DNA of 64,000 nucleotides from Deferribacteres bacterium (GTDB lineage: Bacteria; Zhuqueibacterota; Zhuqueibacteria; Zhuqueibacterales; Geothermadaptataceae). The notes under the pieces were generated by a model. That model ran no database searches. It saw nothing but the letters and a program-made list of their open reading frames with translations, and was not told the origin of the DNA. How positions within the stretch are numbered: the first letter of the stretch is position 1; every line of letters starts with the position of its first letter. This document shows positions 25,123-35,300 of the stretch, piece after piece. The DNA lies in assembly GCA_020633655.1 (NCBI GenBank), contig JACKDF010000012.1:62001-126000 (forward strand), given 5' to 3'. Position numbers and translations under genes: made by a program.

Positions 25123-25587
25123 TCAATCCTTTTTCTTCCAGCGCCAGTCCTCATAGTAGTCCCATTTCACCATTTCATTTAATTTTTCCAACTCCGTCGT
25201 TCTTTCAACGAGGGCTGCTTTAATAACATCACCAATGGAAAGCAAACCACTGAATTTACCATCTTTTTCAACAACCAGATGGCGCAAACGCATGCCAAGG
25301 AATTTATCGAGCATTGCATAACACGTTGTGTCATCTGTTGTTTTTTTCAGATGTGTAGACATATAATCACCGATCCTGGCAACCTTGGTATCAAAACCAG
25401 CTTGCAGGGAATTTCGAGCCAGATCACGCTCAGTCCAGATACCAACAATTTCATCACCATTCTGAACAAGTATGGCGCCAATATTGTTTTCAACCATGAT
25501 ATGCAAAGCCTCATAAATTGTGGTGTCCGGATCGACAGCGAAAATTTTATTTCCCTTTTCCTGCAGCATGTCTATAGCAGTTTTCAT
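25123..25587 (-). CDS. CBS-domain pair protein
   Basis: 154 residues from the ATG at 25587, with GGAG 8 nt upstream (a TTG start four codons earlier overlaps it). Two CBS motifs fill the protein: DTTIYEALHIMVENNIGAILV with GIWTERDLAR, and DDTTCYAMLDKFLGMRLRHL with GLLSIGDVIKA. CBS pairs bind adenine nucleotides such as AMP, ATP or NADH and act as energy sensors. Its place between nqrF and apbE suggests a link to the sodium pump, but a hairpin with a T-run separates it from nqrF, so it may have its own promoter. The C-terminal 25 residues are charged (KWDYYEDWRWKKKD). Function is inference. Confidence 0.85.
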   Translation of the reverse strand: MKTAIDMLQEKGNKIFAVDPDTTIYEALHIMVENNIGAILVQNGDEIVGIWTERDLARNSLQAGFDTKVARIGDYMSTHLKKTTDDTTCYAMLDKFLGMRLRHLVVEKDGKFSGLLSIGDVIKAALVERTTELEKLNEMVKWDYYEDWRWKKKD

Positions 25588-25650
25588 ATTGCTCTCCAAT
25601 CAGTTTGATTCCAATTGTTATTTTATTGAATTTTTTGCAGATATGTGTAT

Positions 25651-25697
25651 AAAAAAACACCTTCCCCGTAATGAATATTCCAACGAGGAAGGTTGTT
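25651..25697 (-). terminator. Probable terminator after nqrF
   Basis: On the minus strand ACCTTCCTCGT and ACGGGGAAGGT form a stem of about 11 pairs (one mismatch), followed by a run of seven T residues. It lies 20-65 nt past the nqrF stop and should end most nqr transcripts before the CBS gene. Confidence 0.7.
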
Positions 25698-25717
25698 ATC
25701 TAATCGTTAAAAAAAAA

Positions 25718-26950
25718 TCAACCAAAATCGTCAAACATGATGTTCTCGGACTCGACACCAAGATCGAGAAGCATTTTAGTTACAGCCGAGTTCATCATTG
25801 GTGGACCGCAGAGGTAATACTCAATATCTTCTGGTGCAGGGTGATCTTTGAGGTAATTATCGTAGATCACCTGATGGATAAATCCAACAGGACCTGTCCA
25901 GTTATCTTCCTCGAGGGGTTCTGAAAGACCAACATACCAATTGAAGTTTTCATTCTCTTTTTGCAATTGATTGAAATCTTCCTGGTAAAACATTTCACGT
26001 AAACTACGAGCACCATACCAGTAGGTGATTTTACGTTTTGATTTAATACGGCCCAACTGATCGAAAATATGTGAACGCATCGGTGCCATTCCAGCGCCAC
26101 CGCCAATGAACATCATTTCATTTTCGGTTTCCCGGGCGAAAAATTCGCCATAAGGTCCGGAAATGGTTACTTCATCACCGGGTTTCAAACTAAAAATATA
26201 AGAAGACATCAGGCCAGGGGGTACATCAGGCATGCGCGGCGGTGGAGTAGCTATCCGCACATTAAGCATGATAATCCCTCTCTCTTCCGGATAGTTTGCC
26301 ATTGAATAGGCGCGAATTACCGGCTCATCCGTTTTTGAAACATAGCGCCACAGGTTGAATTTGTCCCAGTCTTCGTGATATTCTTTTTCAATATCAAAAT
26401 CTTTGTAGTGAACTACATGGGGCGGGGCTTCTATCTGAATATAACCACCCGCACGGAAGTTAACGTTTTCACCTTCCGGTAGTTCAAGCACAAATTCTTT
26501 TATGAAGGTGGCCACATTATGGTTTGAACGTACTTTGCATTGCCATTTTTTGGTGCTGAAAACTTCCGCAGGGACTTCGATTTTCAAATCCCCTTTTACA
26601 GCAACCTGACAGGAAAGACGACAGCCTTCGCGTTGTTCTTTTTTGTTAATGTGTGACGTTTCGGTGGGCAGGATATCACCACCACCTTCCAAGACGTTAA
26701 CCTTACATTGACCACAGGTTCCTCCTCCGCCACAGGCAGAGGGGATAAAAATCTTTTCTCCGGCCAGCGTGTCCAACAGTTTGCCACCGAGTCCAACCGA
26801 GATGGCATTATCCTCATCACCGTTGATGATGATTCTTGCATTTCCGCTTGCAACAAGCTTGGATTTTGCAAAGAGAATCACGGCCACCAGCATAATGACG
26901 ATAATGACGAACATCACCGAGCCGAATAATACTAAGTTTATTCCAGTCAT
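25718..26950 (-). CDS. nqrF: Na+-NQR subunit F, NADH-oxidising flavoprotein
   Basis: 410 residues, normal for NqrF. One N-terminal membrane helix (LVLFGSVMFVIIVIMLVAVI), a plant-type 2Fe-2S ferredoxin domain with Cys in ACGGGGTCGQCKV and a fourth Cys in GCRLSCQV, then an FAD domain (RAYSMANYPEE) and an NADH domain (FIGGGAGMAPMRSH, YLCGPPMM). It accepts electrons from NADH on the cytoplasmic side and passes them to the membrane subunits. Last of the six pump genes, 12 bp after nqrE. GAGAGATAGATAA precedes the ATG. Confidence 0.97.
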   Translation of the reverse strand: MTGINLVLFGSVMFVIIVIMLVAVILFAKSKLVASGNARIIINGDEDNAISVGLGGKLLDTLAGEKIFIPSACGGGGTCGQCKVNVLEGGGDILPTETSHINKKEQREGCRLSCQVAVKGDLKIEVPAEVFSTKKWQCKVRSNHNVATFIKEFVLELPEGENVNFRAGGYIQIEAPPHVVHYKDFDIEKEYHEDWDKFNLWRYVSKTDEPVIRAYSMANYPEERGIIMLNVRIATPPPRMPDVPPGLMSSYIFSLKPGDEVTISGPYGEFFARETENEMMFIGGGAGMAPMRSHIFDQLGRIKSKRKITYWYGARSLREMFYQEDFNQLQKENENFNWYVGLSEPLEEDNWTGPVGFIHQVIYDNYLKDHPAPEDIEYYLCGPPMMNSAVTKMLLDLGVESENIMFDDFG

Positions 26951-26962
26951 TTATCTATCTCT

Positions 26963-27574
26963 CTAAAGTTGAATTCCAGAAAATAACATAAAAGCCATGG
27001 CCATGAGACCGACTGTAATGAAAGTGATGCCCAATCCACGCAGTGCGGGAGGAACATTACTGTATTTCATTTTTTCACGAACACCTGCTAATGCAATAAT
27101 AGCCAATGCCCAACCAACACCGGAACCAATACCGAATGTAACAGACTCGGCAAAGTTGTAATCTCTCTCCACCATGAGCAGCGAACCACCGAGAATGGCG
27201 CAGTTAACTGTGATCAACGGAAGAAAAATTCCCAGTGCATTGTAGAGGGAAGGCACGAATTTATCCAGCGCCATTTCGAGGATCTGAACCATAGAGGCAA
27301 TAACACCGATATAAGTGATCAGACCGAGAAAGGTAAGATCGAGTTCGGGGTAACCAGCCCAGGTCCAGGCACCTTTTTTGAGCAGCGCGGTATAAAGAAG
27401 ATTATTCACAGGTAAAGTGATACCTTGTACCACGATAACAGCAACACCCAAGCCAAGAGCTGTTTCAACTTTTTTGGAAACAGCGAGATAAGTACACATG
27501 CCCAGAAAAAAGGCCAGGGCAAGGTTTTCCATGAAGATGGATTTTACAAATAAACTTAAATAATGTTCAAACAT
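26963..27574 (-). CDS. nqrE: Na+-NQR subunit E
   Basis: 203 residues, six membrane helices. NqrE and NqrD are paralogous inverted-topology subunits that hold the intramembrane iron centre; here CTYLAVSKKVETALGLG and NCAILGGSLLMVERD carry the conserved Cys residues. GAGGAGG precedes the ATG by 7 nt, and the gap to nqrD is only 3 bp. Part of nqrABCDEF. Confidence 0.96.
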   Translation of the reverse strand: MFEHYLSLFVKSIFMENLALAFFLGMCTYLAVSKKVETALGLGVAVIVVQGITLPVNNLLYTALLKKGAWTWAGYPELDLTFLGLITYIGVIASMVQILEMALDKFVPSLYNALGIFLPLITVNCAILGGSLLMVERDYNFAESVTFGIGSGVGWALAIIALAGVREKMKYSNVPPALRGLGITFITVGLMAMAFMLFSGIQL

Positions 27575-27577
27575 AAT

Positions 27578-28201
27578 TTAATCCTCCTCCACCTGCTCGG
27601 GTTTCCATGCTCTGAGGGCCCAGATAAGCAAGCCGATCAGAAAAAATGCACTGGGGCTTAGCACCATCAAACCATTAATCGTATACCAGCCGCCTTCTGT
27701 TGCAACTGGTAATATAGGAATATTAAAAAGTCGTCCGGTACCCAACAATTCTCTGAAGAAACCGACAAAAAGCAAAACGAAGGTATAGCCCAGGCCGTTT
27801 CCGATTCCGTCGAGAAAACTGATAAGAGGTGGATTTTTCAGGGCAAATGCTTCTGCACGTCCCATAAGAATACAGTTCGTTATGATCAAACCAACAAAAA
27901 TCGAAAGCTGTTTGCTGATATCATACGCAAATGCTTTGATAAACTGATCCGCAATAATAACCAGGGATGCAATGATTGTCATCTCAACGAGAATTCGAAT
28001 ACTGCTCGGAATATGATTGCGGATAAGACTTACCGCAAGGTTGGAAAATGCAGTCACCAAAGTTACGGCTATTGCCATAACGACCGCAGTTTGCAAACGG
28101 GTCGTAACAGCCAATGCTGAACAAATTCCCAACACCTGCAACCCAATCGGATTATTATTAAAAATCGGATCGAGCAACACTTCTTTATATTTATTAGCCA
28201 T
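27578..28201 (-). CDS. nqrD: Na+-NQR subunit D
   Basis: 207 residues, six membrane helices; VLGICSALAVTTRLQTA and TNCILMGRAEAFA hold the conserved Cys residues of the iron site shared with NqrE. Its ATG overlaps the nqrC stop by 8 nt (ATGGCTAA), which suggests coupled translation. NqrM, encoded at 23.7 kb, is expected to help mature this site. Confidence 0.96.
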   Translation of the reverse strand: MANKYKEVLLDPIFNNNPIGLQVLGICSALAVTTRLQTAVVMAIAVTLVTAFSNLAVSLIRNHIPSSIRILVEMTIIASLVIIADQFIKAFAYDISKQLSIFVGLIITNCILMGRAEAFALKNPPLISFLDGIGNGLGYTFVLLFVGFFRELLGTGRLFNIPILPVATEGGWYTINGLMVLSPSAFFLIGLLIWALRAWKPEQVEED

Positions 28202-28991
28202 TGGAGCTCGCCTCCCTCATTTTTTGCAGAAACGGGCCATAACCGTTTTCTCCAAACCAAAAGTCAATCATTTTGCCAACGCCACGGGTTGTCAGTGTAG
28301 CGCCGGAGAGTCCATCAATTTGATGAGATGCATCCGGACTGGAAGGAATTACTTTTCCTTTCAGCACTTGAAGAATTAAATCTGCCTGATCATCAAATGC
28401 TATTTTCCCATTCCAGGAGGCACGCCAGTTTGGATTTTCGATTTCGCCACCAAGACCTGGTGTTTCACCGTGCTCATAAAATGTGATTCCTTTGATGGTT
28501 TTCAAATCGTTGCTGAGGGCAATAAAACCATACATGGTTGACCACAAACCCTTGCCATAGACAGGCAAAACATATTTATCAACGGTCCCATTGTTCATCA
28601 CCGAGTAAACGAGCATGTCCCTGGGAATACGCTTTATGCCTGCCAAATCCTGTTCATCAGTTAAAGCTTTGCCCAGTTGATTATCAGCTGCCATCGTTTT
28701 GATATCAAAAGTTTTAGGCGAAAGTTTATCTGTGTATTGATCTTCTGTAAGGGCTTCACCAGTCGACAGATCGATAAGGGAACTGGTGATTTTTTCACTG
28801 AAAAGTTTTTGTATGTCGGCTTTTTTATCATACAGCCCACCGGCTATAAGGATATTTTTTACTTTATCAAGGTGCTTGTTTTTCTCCTGAATGCCTTGTA
28901 AATAAACAGCTGCAGTAGAAACGAACACCGAGCAGACCAGGCAGACAGCGAGTGCTACGCCAACAGTCTTTTTAATGCTGTCATTATGCAT
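28194..28991 (-). CDS. nqrC: Na+-NQR subunit C, covalent FMN carrier
   Basis: 265 residues from the ATG at 28991; AGGAGG lies 10 nt upstream, while a TTG three codons earlier is too close to it. An N-terminal membrane helix (GVALAVCLVCSVFVSTAAVYL) anchors a periplasmic flavin domain. DGLSGATLTTRGV holds the Thr (S-G-A-T) to which ApbE links FMN. The start overlaps the nqrB stop by 8 nt (ATGCATAA). Confidence 0.95.
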   Translation of the reverse strand: MHNDSIKKTVGVALAVCLVCSVFVSTAAVYLQGIQEKNKHLDKVKNILIAGGLYDKKADIQKLFSEKITSSLIDLSTGEALTEDQYTDKLSPKTFDIKTMAADNQLGKALTDEQDLAGIKRIPRDMLVYSVMNNGTVDKYVLPVYGKGLWSTMYGFIALSNDLKTIKGITFYEHGETPGLGGEIENPNWRASWNGKIAFDDQADLILQVLKGKVIPSSPDASHQIDGLSGATLTTRGVGKMIDFWFGENGYGPFLQKMREASSNG

Positions 28992-30183
28992 TTCTCGCAA
29001 GCCTCCTTTTTATATTTCTATTAAGGAAAATTCGATCGATGATCGGTGCGAAAACATTACCGAAAAGGATGGCTAACATCATTCCTTCGGGAAATGCCGG
29101 ATTGATAACACGGACAAGCACGACGAGAATACCGATCAGTAATCCGTATACCCACTTGCCGCCATCGGTAATCGCCGCTGAAACAGGATCTGTCGCCATG
29201 AAAACCGTACCGAAAGCAAAACCACCAACGACGAAATGCCAGGCTGGTGTCATTGCGAACATTGGATTGGTAGCACTCCCTACGAAATTGAGAAAATAGG
29301 AGAAACCAACCATCCCGAGGACGATACTCAGCATTATTTGCCATGAACCAACACGGGTTACGATAAGAATGAATGCACCGATAAGACAGGCAAGGGCCGA
29401 TGTTTCGCCCATCGAACCTGGAATTAAGCCAATGAAAGCATCCCACCAGGTTGCAGTTACCTGCATAGTTGAATCAGCGAATTGGGCAAGTGGTGTAGCC
29501 TTACTGAAGCCATCAACAGCAACCCACACTTTATCGCCGGAAATTTCTGCCGGATAGGCGAAAAATAGAAATGCACGGGCTGTTAATGCCGGGTTCAGAA
29601 TGTTCATGCCAACGCCACCGAATACTTCTTTTCCGATGACCACGCCGAAAGAAATGCCAACAGCAACTTGCCAAAGGGGAATACTTGCCGGCAAAATCAG
29701 CGGGAAAAGAAGGCTGGTAACCAGGAATCCTTCGGTAACTTCGTGCTTTCTTATCATCGCAAAGAGCACTTCCCAAAATCCACCAACGGCGAGAGTGACC
29801 AGGTAAACCGGGACGAAGAAGAGTGCGCCAAATGCCATGTTACTAAAAATATTTTCAGGATTCACACCAATACCCAACCATGCTGCCAGTGCGTGGTGCC
29901 AGTCGCCTGAACTTGTGGCACCAGTCTGGGCCATTGCCAGATGGGCTTGATATCCAGTATTGTACAATGCCATCAAAACGGTTGGTATCAGCGCGATGTA
30001 TACCAAAATCATCATGCGCTTCAAATCCATTTTATCCCGAACGTGTGAACCTGTTTTGGTCACTTTTCCGGGTGTATACAGGATCGTATCCTGGGCTTCC
30101 CAGATTGGAAAAAGCAATTCCAGCTTTCCGCCCTTTCGGAAGAGATGATCCTGTTTATCGAGTAAATTTCTTAAGAACTTCAC
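28984..30183 (-). CDS. nqrB: Na+-NQR subunit B, ion channel and FMN carrier
   Basis: 399 residues with about ten membrane helices, normal for NqrB. It starts at GTG, sharing one base with the nqrA stop (TAGTG), with GAGAAGGAAGGG as ribosome site. NILNPALTARAFLFFAYP is a family signature and DGFSKATPLAQ holds the Thr that takes the second covalent FMN. The N-terminal soluble part (KQDHLFRKGGKLELLFPIWE) matches the riboflavin/ubiquinone-region arm of the family. It forms the main Na+ path. Confidence 0.95.
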   Translation of the reverse strand: MKFLRNLLDKQDHLFRKGGKLELLFPIWEAQDTILYTPGKVTKTGSHVRDKMDLKRMMILVYIALIPTVLMALYNTGYQAHLAMAQTGATSSGDWHHALAAWLGIGVNPENIFSNMAFGALFFVPVYLVTLAVGGFWEVLFAMIRKHEVTEGFLVTSLLFPLILPASIPLWQVAVGISFGVVIGKEVFGGVGMNILNPALTARAFLFFAYPAEISGDKVWVAVDGFSKATPLAQFADSTMQVTATWWDAFIGLIPGSMGETSALACLIGAFILIVTRVGSWQIMLSIVLGMVGFSYFLNFVGSATNPMFAMTPAWHFVVGGFAFGTVFMATDPVSAAITDGGKWVYGLLIGILVVLVRVINPAFPEGMMLAILFGNVFAPIIDRIFLNRNIKRRLARNA

Positions 30184-31529
30184 TACCCTTCCTTCTCAAT
30201 TATCGTTAGATTTTCTCGTAAGCTAGGGCCAAAATCCCTTTTGGATGGACAAGCGTAAGTACACAAGGCCAGGTCTTCTTCATCCAATTCGAGAGCGCCA
30301 AGTTTTTCCGCATCCTCTAAATCCTTAACGGCAAGTGCCCGCAAGAGATATGTCGGTTGAATATCGAGGGGCATGACTTGTTCGTAACCGCCATTCGGTA
30401 CAATTGCCCGACGGCTGCCATTGGTCGAAGTCGTCATGTCGAACTTTTTGCCGAAAAATAGTTTTGAAAGTACGATATTTTTCACGGAGTGGTCGTTTGT
30501 GCCTGGTGCGAGCCACCCAAAAAATTCGCGCTTTCGACCTTCTTCCAATGCAAAAATTTGCTGGTGGTAACGACCCAGAAATGCAAACGGTCCGGTTGCC
30601 GTACGGCCAGAAAGTACTGATCCGGAAATTTGACGGTTTTCCACTTCTTTCAATTCGCCGGAGGTAAGTTCGTCGAGGAGCGCACCGAGGCGCGTTTTCA
30701 GCAGACGAGGATGCTTCACTGTCGGGCCGGAAAATGACACAATACGCTCGGTAAATAGCTTGCCTGTCGTGAAAAGAAGGCCCACTGCGATCACATCCTG
30801 GAGGCCGATGTACCATACGGTTTTATTACGGCCGACAGGATCGAGAAAGTGGATATGGGTCCCAACGAGCCCTGAGGGATGGGGGCCGCTGAATTCAGCA
30901 ACCTCAACGTTCGCCGAGCCGGTTGGCACTTTGTCTTCAGGGGATTTACAGACGAAAACTTTACCATCCGTTAGCTTGGCCAGCACTTCCAGACCGTTCG
31001 CAAAATCATCTTCATGACCTTGCAGCAGTGCTTTGATCGCTGGTGCATGGGGGTTGGTATCCATCGCTGTTACAAATATTGAATGTGGTGTAGTGGTAGG
31101 GTTTGCTACCTTGCTGAAGGGACGTGAACGCAATGCAGTCCAAACACCAGATTCAATGAGCTGGGTTTGCACTTGCTCCCGTGACAGCGATTTGAGTTCC
31201 CCAGGTTTATAACTGGTGAACTTAATTTCGTCGTCCCCTTGTAATTCGATTACAATGGACTGGAAAACACGTTTTTCGCCACGATTAATGGCAACGACTT
31301 TCCCAGCGCCTGGTGACGTAAATTTGACACCCTCCATTTTTTTGTCGGTGAAAAGCAACTGACCAAGTTTAACAGTATCTCCAACTTGAACAGTCATTGT
31401 CGGTTTCATGCCGACATAGTCATCACCAACCAATGCAACCTGCGAAACTGGCTCAGCTTCGTGCACAGTTTGCTCAGGTGCACCGTTAATGGGAAGGTCC
31501 AAACCTTTCTTGAGTTTTGTTAATCCCAT
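30183..31529 (-). CDS. nqrA: Na+-NQR subunit A
   Basis: 448 residues, normal for NqrA, the soluble cytoplasmic subunit involved in quinone reduction; it resembles RnfC without the iron-sulfur domain. GLDLPINGAPEQ near the start and LCTYACPSKRDFGPSLRENL at the end are typical. GAGGAAAAA precedes the ATG. First gene of the operon; the promoter should lie in the 31530-31900 AT-rich region. No regulator-binding site could be recognised. Confidence 0.95.
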   Translation of the reverse strand: MGLTKLKKGLDLPINGAPEQTVHEAEPVSQVALVGDDYVGMKPTMTVQVGDTVKLGQLLFTDKKMEGVKFTSPGAGKVVAINRGEKRVFQSIVIELQGDDEIKFTSYKPGELKSLSREQVQTQLIESGVWTALRSRPFSKVANPTTTPHSIFVTAMDTNPHAPAIKALLQGHEDDFANGLEVLAKLTDGKVFVCKSPEDKVPTGSANVEVAEFSGPHPSGLVGTHIHFLDPVGRNKTVWYIGLQDVIAVGLLFTTGKLFTERIVSFSGPTVKHPRLLKTRLGALLDELTSGELKEVENRQISGSVLSGRTATGPFAFLGRYHQQIFALEEGRKREFFGWLAPGTNDHSVKNIVLSKLFFGKKFDMTTSTNGSRRAIVPNGGYEQVMPLDIQPTYLLRALAVKDLEDAEKLGALELDEEDLALCTYACPSKRDFGPSLRENLTIIEKEG

Positions 31530-31945
31530 TTTTTCCTCTAATTATATGAATGAAAATCAAGTAAAGTTGACTTTTTGAACAGGACCCGTGCATTTTTAAA
31601 TACCGTATAATAAAATTTTATACATGAACTGCAATCGAAATTTTAGTGCATCAATTGTAAATCGACTGCGCATACCGAATCGCATGAGATAAAATCAGAT
31701 TATTCGTAATTATGACAAGAGAGAAATGGGTACTCTCCTCGTGCATTATGCATTTAAAAATATAGCGCGCAACTTAATAAACTTTTCACAAACAATCAAA
31801 TAATCTAATGGAAATTTTATATAAAAAAGTGTTCTGTCACTTTGTATTCAAGGAGGTTTACGATTCCTGGGCAGTACATTTCTCCTTAAGTGCTTACACT
31901 GAATATATAGTCTGTGATATTTTCACCGAATTCAAATAAAATTGC

Positions 31946-32037
31946 CTGGCCTGCTCTATTAAAACGATAATCAAAGTGAACGATTAGCCGGGCGTATCCC
32001 CTGCCCACTCCTGGGATTTAAAAATAAAGTAGGCCAA
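31946..32037. repeat. Palindromic intergenic element, copy 2
   Basis: Ends TGGCCTGCTCTATT and AAATAAAGTAGGCCA are inverted copies. The inside CAAAGTGAACGATT is identical to copy 1 over 13-14 bases, and the core GCCGGGCGTATCCCCTGCCC is a decayed stem. Confidence 0.65.
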
Positions 32038-32152
32038 CATGATCCGACGGTCTGAATACGAAATACCCCCCCTTCGTTTGCCAAAGCATCGGGTTAAACT
32101 GAATCAGGCATCCTTAAGGTCAGTCTGGTCCTTCAGGACATAAGGCTGAGTA

Positions 32153-32354
32153 TAACCTGGTTTATTCATGCAATGCTAAAAGTGAGCGGTTGGGGCTGTG
32201 TCAAAACACAATATTTTTGCCCCAAACATCTAATTTTATAGAGCGAAAGCGTCCTCGCTGAGCGTAACGAACGTTCCACTCGGCGAGACGCCTTCGTTCT
32301 ATTTATGTTTTGACACAGCCCCCAATCTTGTGGTTTATAAATAAAGTAGGATAA
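32153..32354. repeat. Palindromic intergenic element, copy 3, interrupted
   Basis: Left part AACCTGGTTTATTCATGCAA, with AAAGTGAGCGGTTGG after it, and right part CCAATCTTGTGGTTTATAAA followed by TAAAGTAGG, match copy 1, but the stem core is replaced by a MITE-like element of about 136 bp (32190-32325). It lies about 45 nt downstream of the stop of the LVIVD-repeat gene. Confidence 0.65.
32190..32325. mobile_element. MITE-like element with 19-20 bp ends, inserted in a palindromic element
   Basis: Left end TTGGGGCTGTGTCAAAACA and right end TGTTTTGACACAGCCCCCAA are inverted copies differing by one G. The inside carries the GTCTCGCCGA-type palindrome also seen at 2395-2443. There is no reading frame. 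A degenerate relative lies at 11922-12040. Confidence 0.68.
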
Positions 32355-32397
32355 ATAATTCAATATCTATATTATGCCTGTATGTCTTATTTTCGTG

Positions 32398-35300
32398 TCA
32401 CCTCACCAACATCATTTTTCTTTTTAGAATTTCATTCCCCACCTTCATCTGACACATGTACAATCCCGACGCGACCGCACGTCCTTTGGAATCCAGGCCG
32501 TCCCAGAATGTAAGCTGCGAACCTGCCTCAAGCATGGTATGAACCAAAGTACGAATATACTGACCACGTAAATTGTAAATATCTATTTTTACTTGTTCTG
32601 ATTTGGAAAGTATATAGGGAATCATCGTTTGGGAGGCAAAGGGATTGGGGAAGTTCTGCAAAAGCTGTGTTCTTGTGTTCACAAAATTTGCATTTCCATC
32701 AACACCCGTAAAAAAATCCGCCGTGAGCGTGTAAACTCCATAATTTTCATCGCAGGCGAATAGAGTCCCTTCGTGAACGGACACATCAATTATATCATTT
32801 TCGCTAACGTAAAATCGGCCCATCTGTGTGATCTGTTGTGGATCAGCGACATCGAAAACGTACAAACCGGAATATTCTGCAGCGACGATTAAGAAGTGAT
32901 CATAAAAATCGATTGCACGGACTGTTGCGTAAGTAATTTCGGCGCTGTTGATTTCCGTCGGTTGTATTGGATTGCTTATATCGAGGATCCGGAGTGAGCT
33001 CTGCCCATCCGCGAGAAAAGCATAATTGCCGTTGAAACAAATATCAAAAGCATAACCCGGTGTATCATAAACCACAGTACTGCCAGGATTCGCCGGATCC
33101 TTCACATCGATGATTTTAATGCCATTTGAGCCATCACAGACATAGAGATAATCCTTATAAAACCCACCTTCCTGTATGCCCCAGGAGCCTGGCAGCGCTG
33201 CTAACTCAAAAGGATGCTGCGGTTCGGAAACATCGATAATCTTGATGCCATAGGCACCACCAAGCAAACATGCGACATGACCTTCAACGGCGACATCAGC
33301 AACTGAACCATTCGTTGCCGGTTTGTACTGGCCGATCACCTGTGGGCGTGCCCCATCGCTGATATCAATGATTCGCATTCCCTCAGACTCAACAGCGAGG
33401 TAGGCGTAATTACCCTGCAATGCGACATCCTCAATCTGACCCGCAAGCGTCAGGTTGGTTAATTCATTGCTTTGTCTATCCAGAACATACAGGCCACCAA
33501 GATCGTTGGCAACAAAAGCGGCAGCAGCATTCGCGGCAATGGCGTAGTTTTTCCCCATCGGCGCGAACACACCGGCTTGTGTGGGTTTATGCGGATTTTG
33601 CAAATTAAAAAATGACAGCTTTTGTTCCATTATTACCTTCAAAACCACCAGATAATTTCCCACAAGAACTGGTGAAGCCGTATAGCCGGAGATATCGATG
33701 AATCCACTCGCAAGTGGCTCGTAAGGATCGCTGAAGTCAAAAATTGTCTGCCCCAGGAATCCGCCACCAATTGCGTATGTTCCATAAAAAAGGGGTTTAC
33801 TGGAAAGCAAAGAATGGGGCAGCTCGTTACGTTCAACCGGATTGAGTGGATCGCTGAGATCATAAATTTTTAAGGTAAAATCATCTTCACCGGTGCTGGC
33901 CGTAAAATAACCGACAGTATCCTGAATCCAGCATCCGGAAAAAGAATCGGCAAATACCGGATTTGCTTCCAGTTGTGGGTGCAGGGGATCGCTTAAATCG
34001 GCACGATAGATTTTCCCTACATCATCCAACATGAAAAGGAAATTTTGTGTCATCGCGCAGCGCTGCAGACTGTGTGTGTGTTCAATTAATCCTGCAAAAG
34101 TCGGTGCACGGGGCTCACTGATATTGACAATACAGCACGTACGAGCCCCCAGATAATCCCAGGCAAAAAGTAGAGTACTATTTGCATAAAGATTGTCTGC
34201 ATAGTTTTGCAATTCGATTTTCGTGATTTCCACGGGGTGGTTGGCATCGTTAACATCGACGGCGTAAAGATCATTGCTGCGCACCATATAGGCGATATCC
34301 TTATGGATTAACATATCTGAAGGGAACACATCGAAGTTTTCCTGCTCAATTGGATGAGCAGGATTGCTCACATCGATCAGGCGCATCCCTTTGTCGTTTT
34401 CCGGGATGTATAATGTCGTGCCCACAGCCCACATTTCCATGCTGGCAAAATCAAGCTCGTAATGTGCTGGTGCAGGGCTGAGTATGCCCCCTTTAAACTG
34501 GTAAAGTAACAGTCCATCCCACTCATCGATGGCAATGAGATGACTGTTGCTGAGGGCGAATCCCTTGGTAGTACCGATTTGGTGCTCTTCCACGAATACT
34601 GGATTATCCGGATCGGTCAGATCGAGAAAGTGAAGCCCGTAGCTGTAGGTATCAATGATCATTTGTGTACCGGAAATAGTCATTTGGTAGATACTTCTGT
34701 CGCTGCTGAAGGTATTGATCAACTCAGGGGCAGCAGGATTGCTAATATCGAAAATATCGATAGAACCCTTTGGACCCGTACTGGCATATAGCCGGTTGCC
34801 ACTGCATGTGATATGGTATAAGCTGTTGGATCCGGCAACACCCGGCAATTCGTGCAAAGCGGATGGATCGCTTTGATTGATAACCGCAACGCCAGCACTG
34901 TAGCCGGCACAGTAGATATAATCGCCATTGACCGTGAGGTCTTGCACAATCGGATTGATATCGAGGGAACCCAATAACATTGGTTGTGCAGGTGTGCTAA
35001 TATCGTAAACACGCACTCCCTGCGTGTATGCAATGCCGTACAAATGCTGGCCGTCAACATGAACCCCACGCGTATAGTCCCCAACCCGGGCTACCATCGC
35101 AGGCTGTTGCGGATTGCTGAGATCAACAACGAAAATACCTGCAGCGCGTGCAGCCATATACGCAGTTGAGGCTTCAATGGTAATATCGCTAACAACGTCG
35201 GGCAACTGCAACGTGGCAATCTCCTGGTAATCTTCCAGCCGTAGCACGTAAAGAAATGAACCAAATGTGGCGAGAGCATATTCGTCATTGAGCGCGATTG

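Larger units (their letters stand above)
31530..32397. other. 868-bp intergenic region packed with repeat elements
   Basis: No gene is supported. 31530-31945 is AT-rich and should contain the nqr promoter. Then come two copies of the palindromic element (31946-32037 and 32153-32354), the second holding a MITE-like insert. Between them, GTCCTTCAGGAC within a larger CCTTA...TAAGG stem (about 32111-32146) adds another hairpin. Confidence 0.6.
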
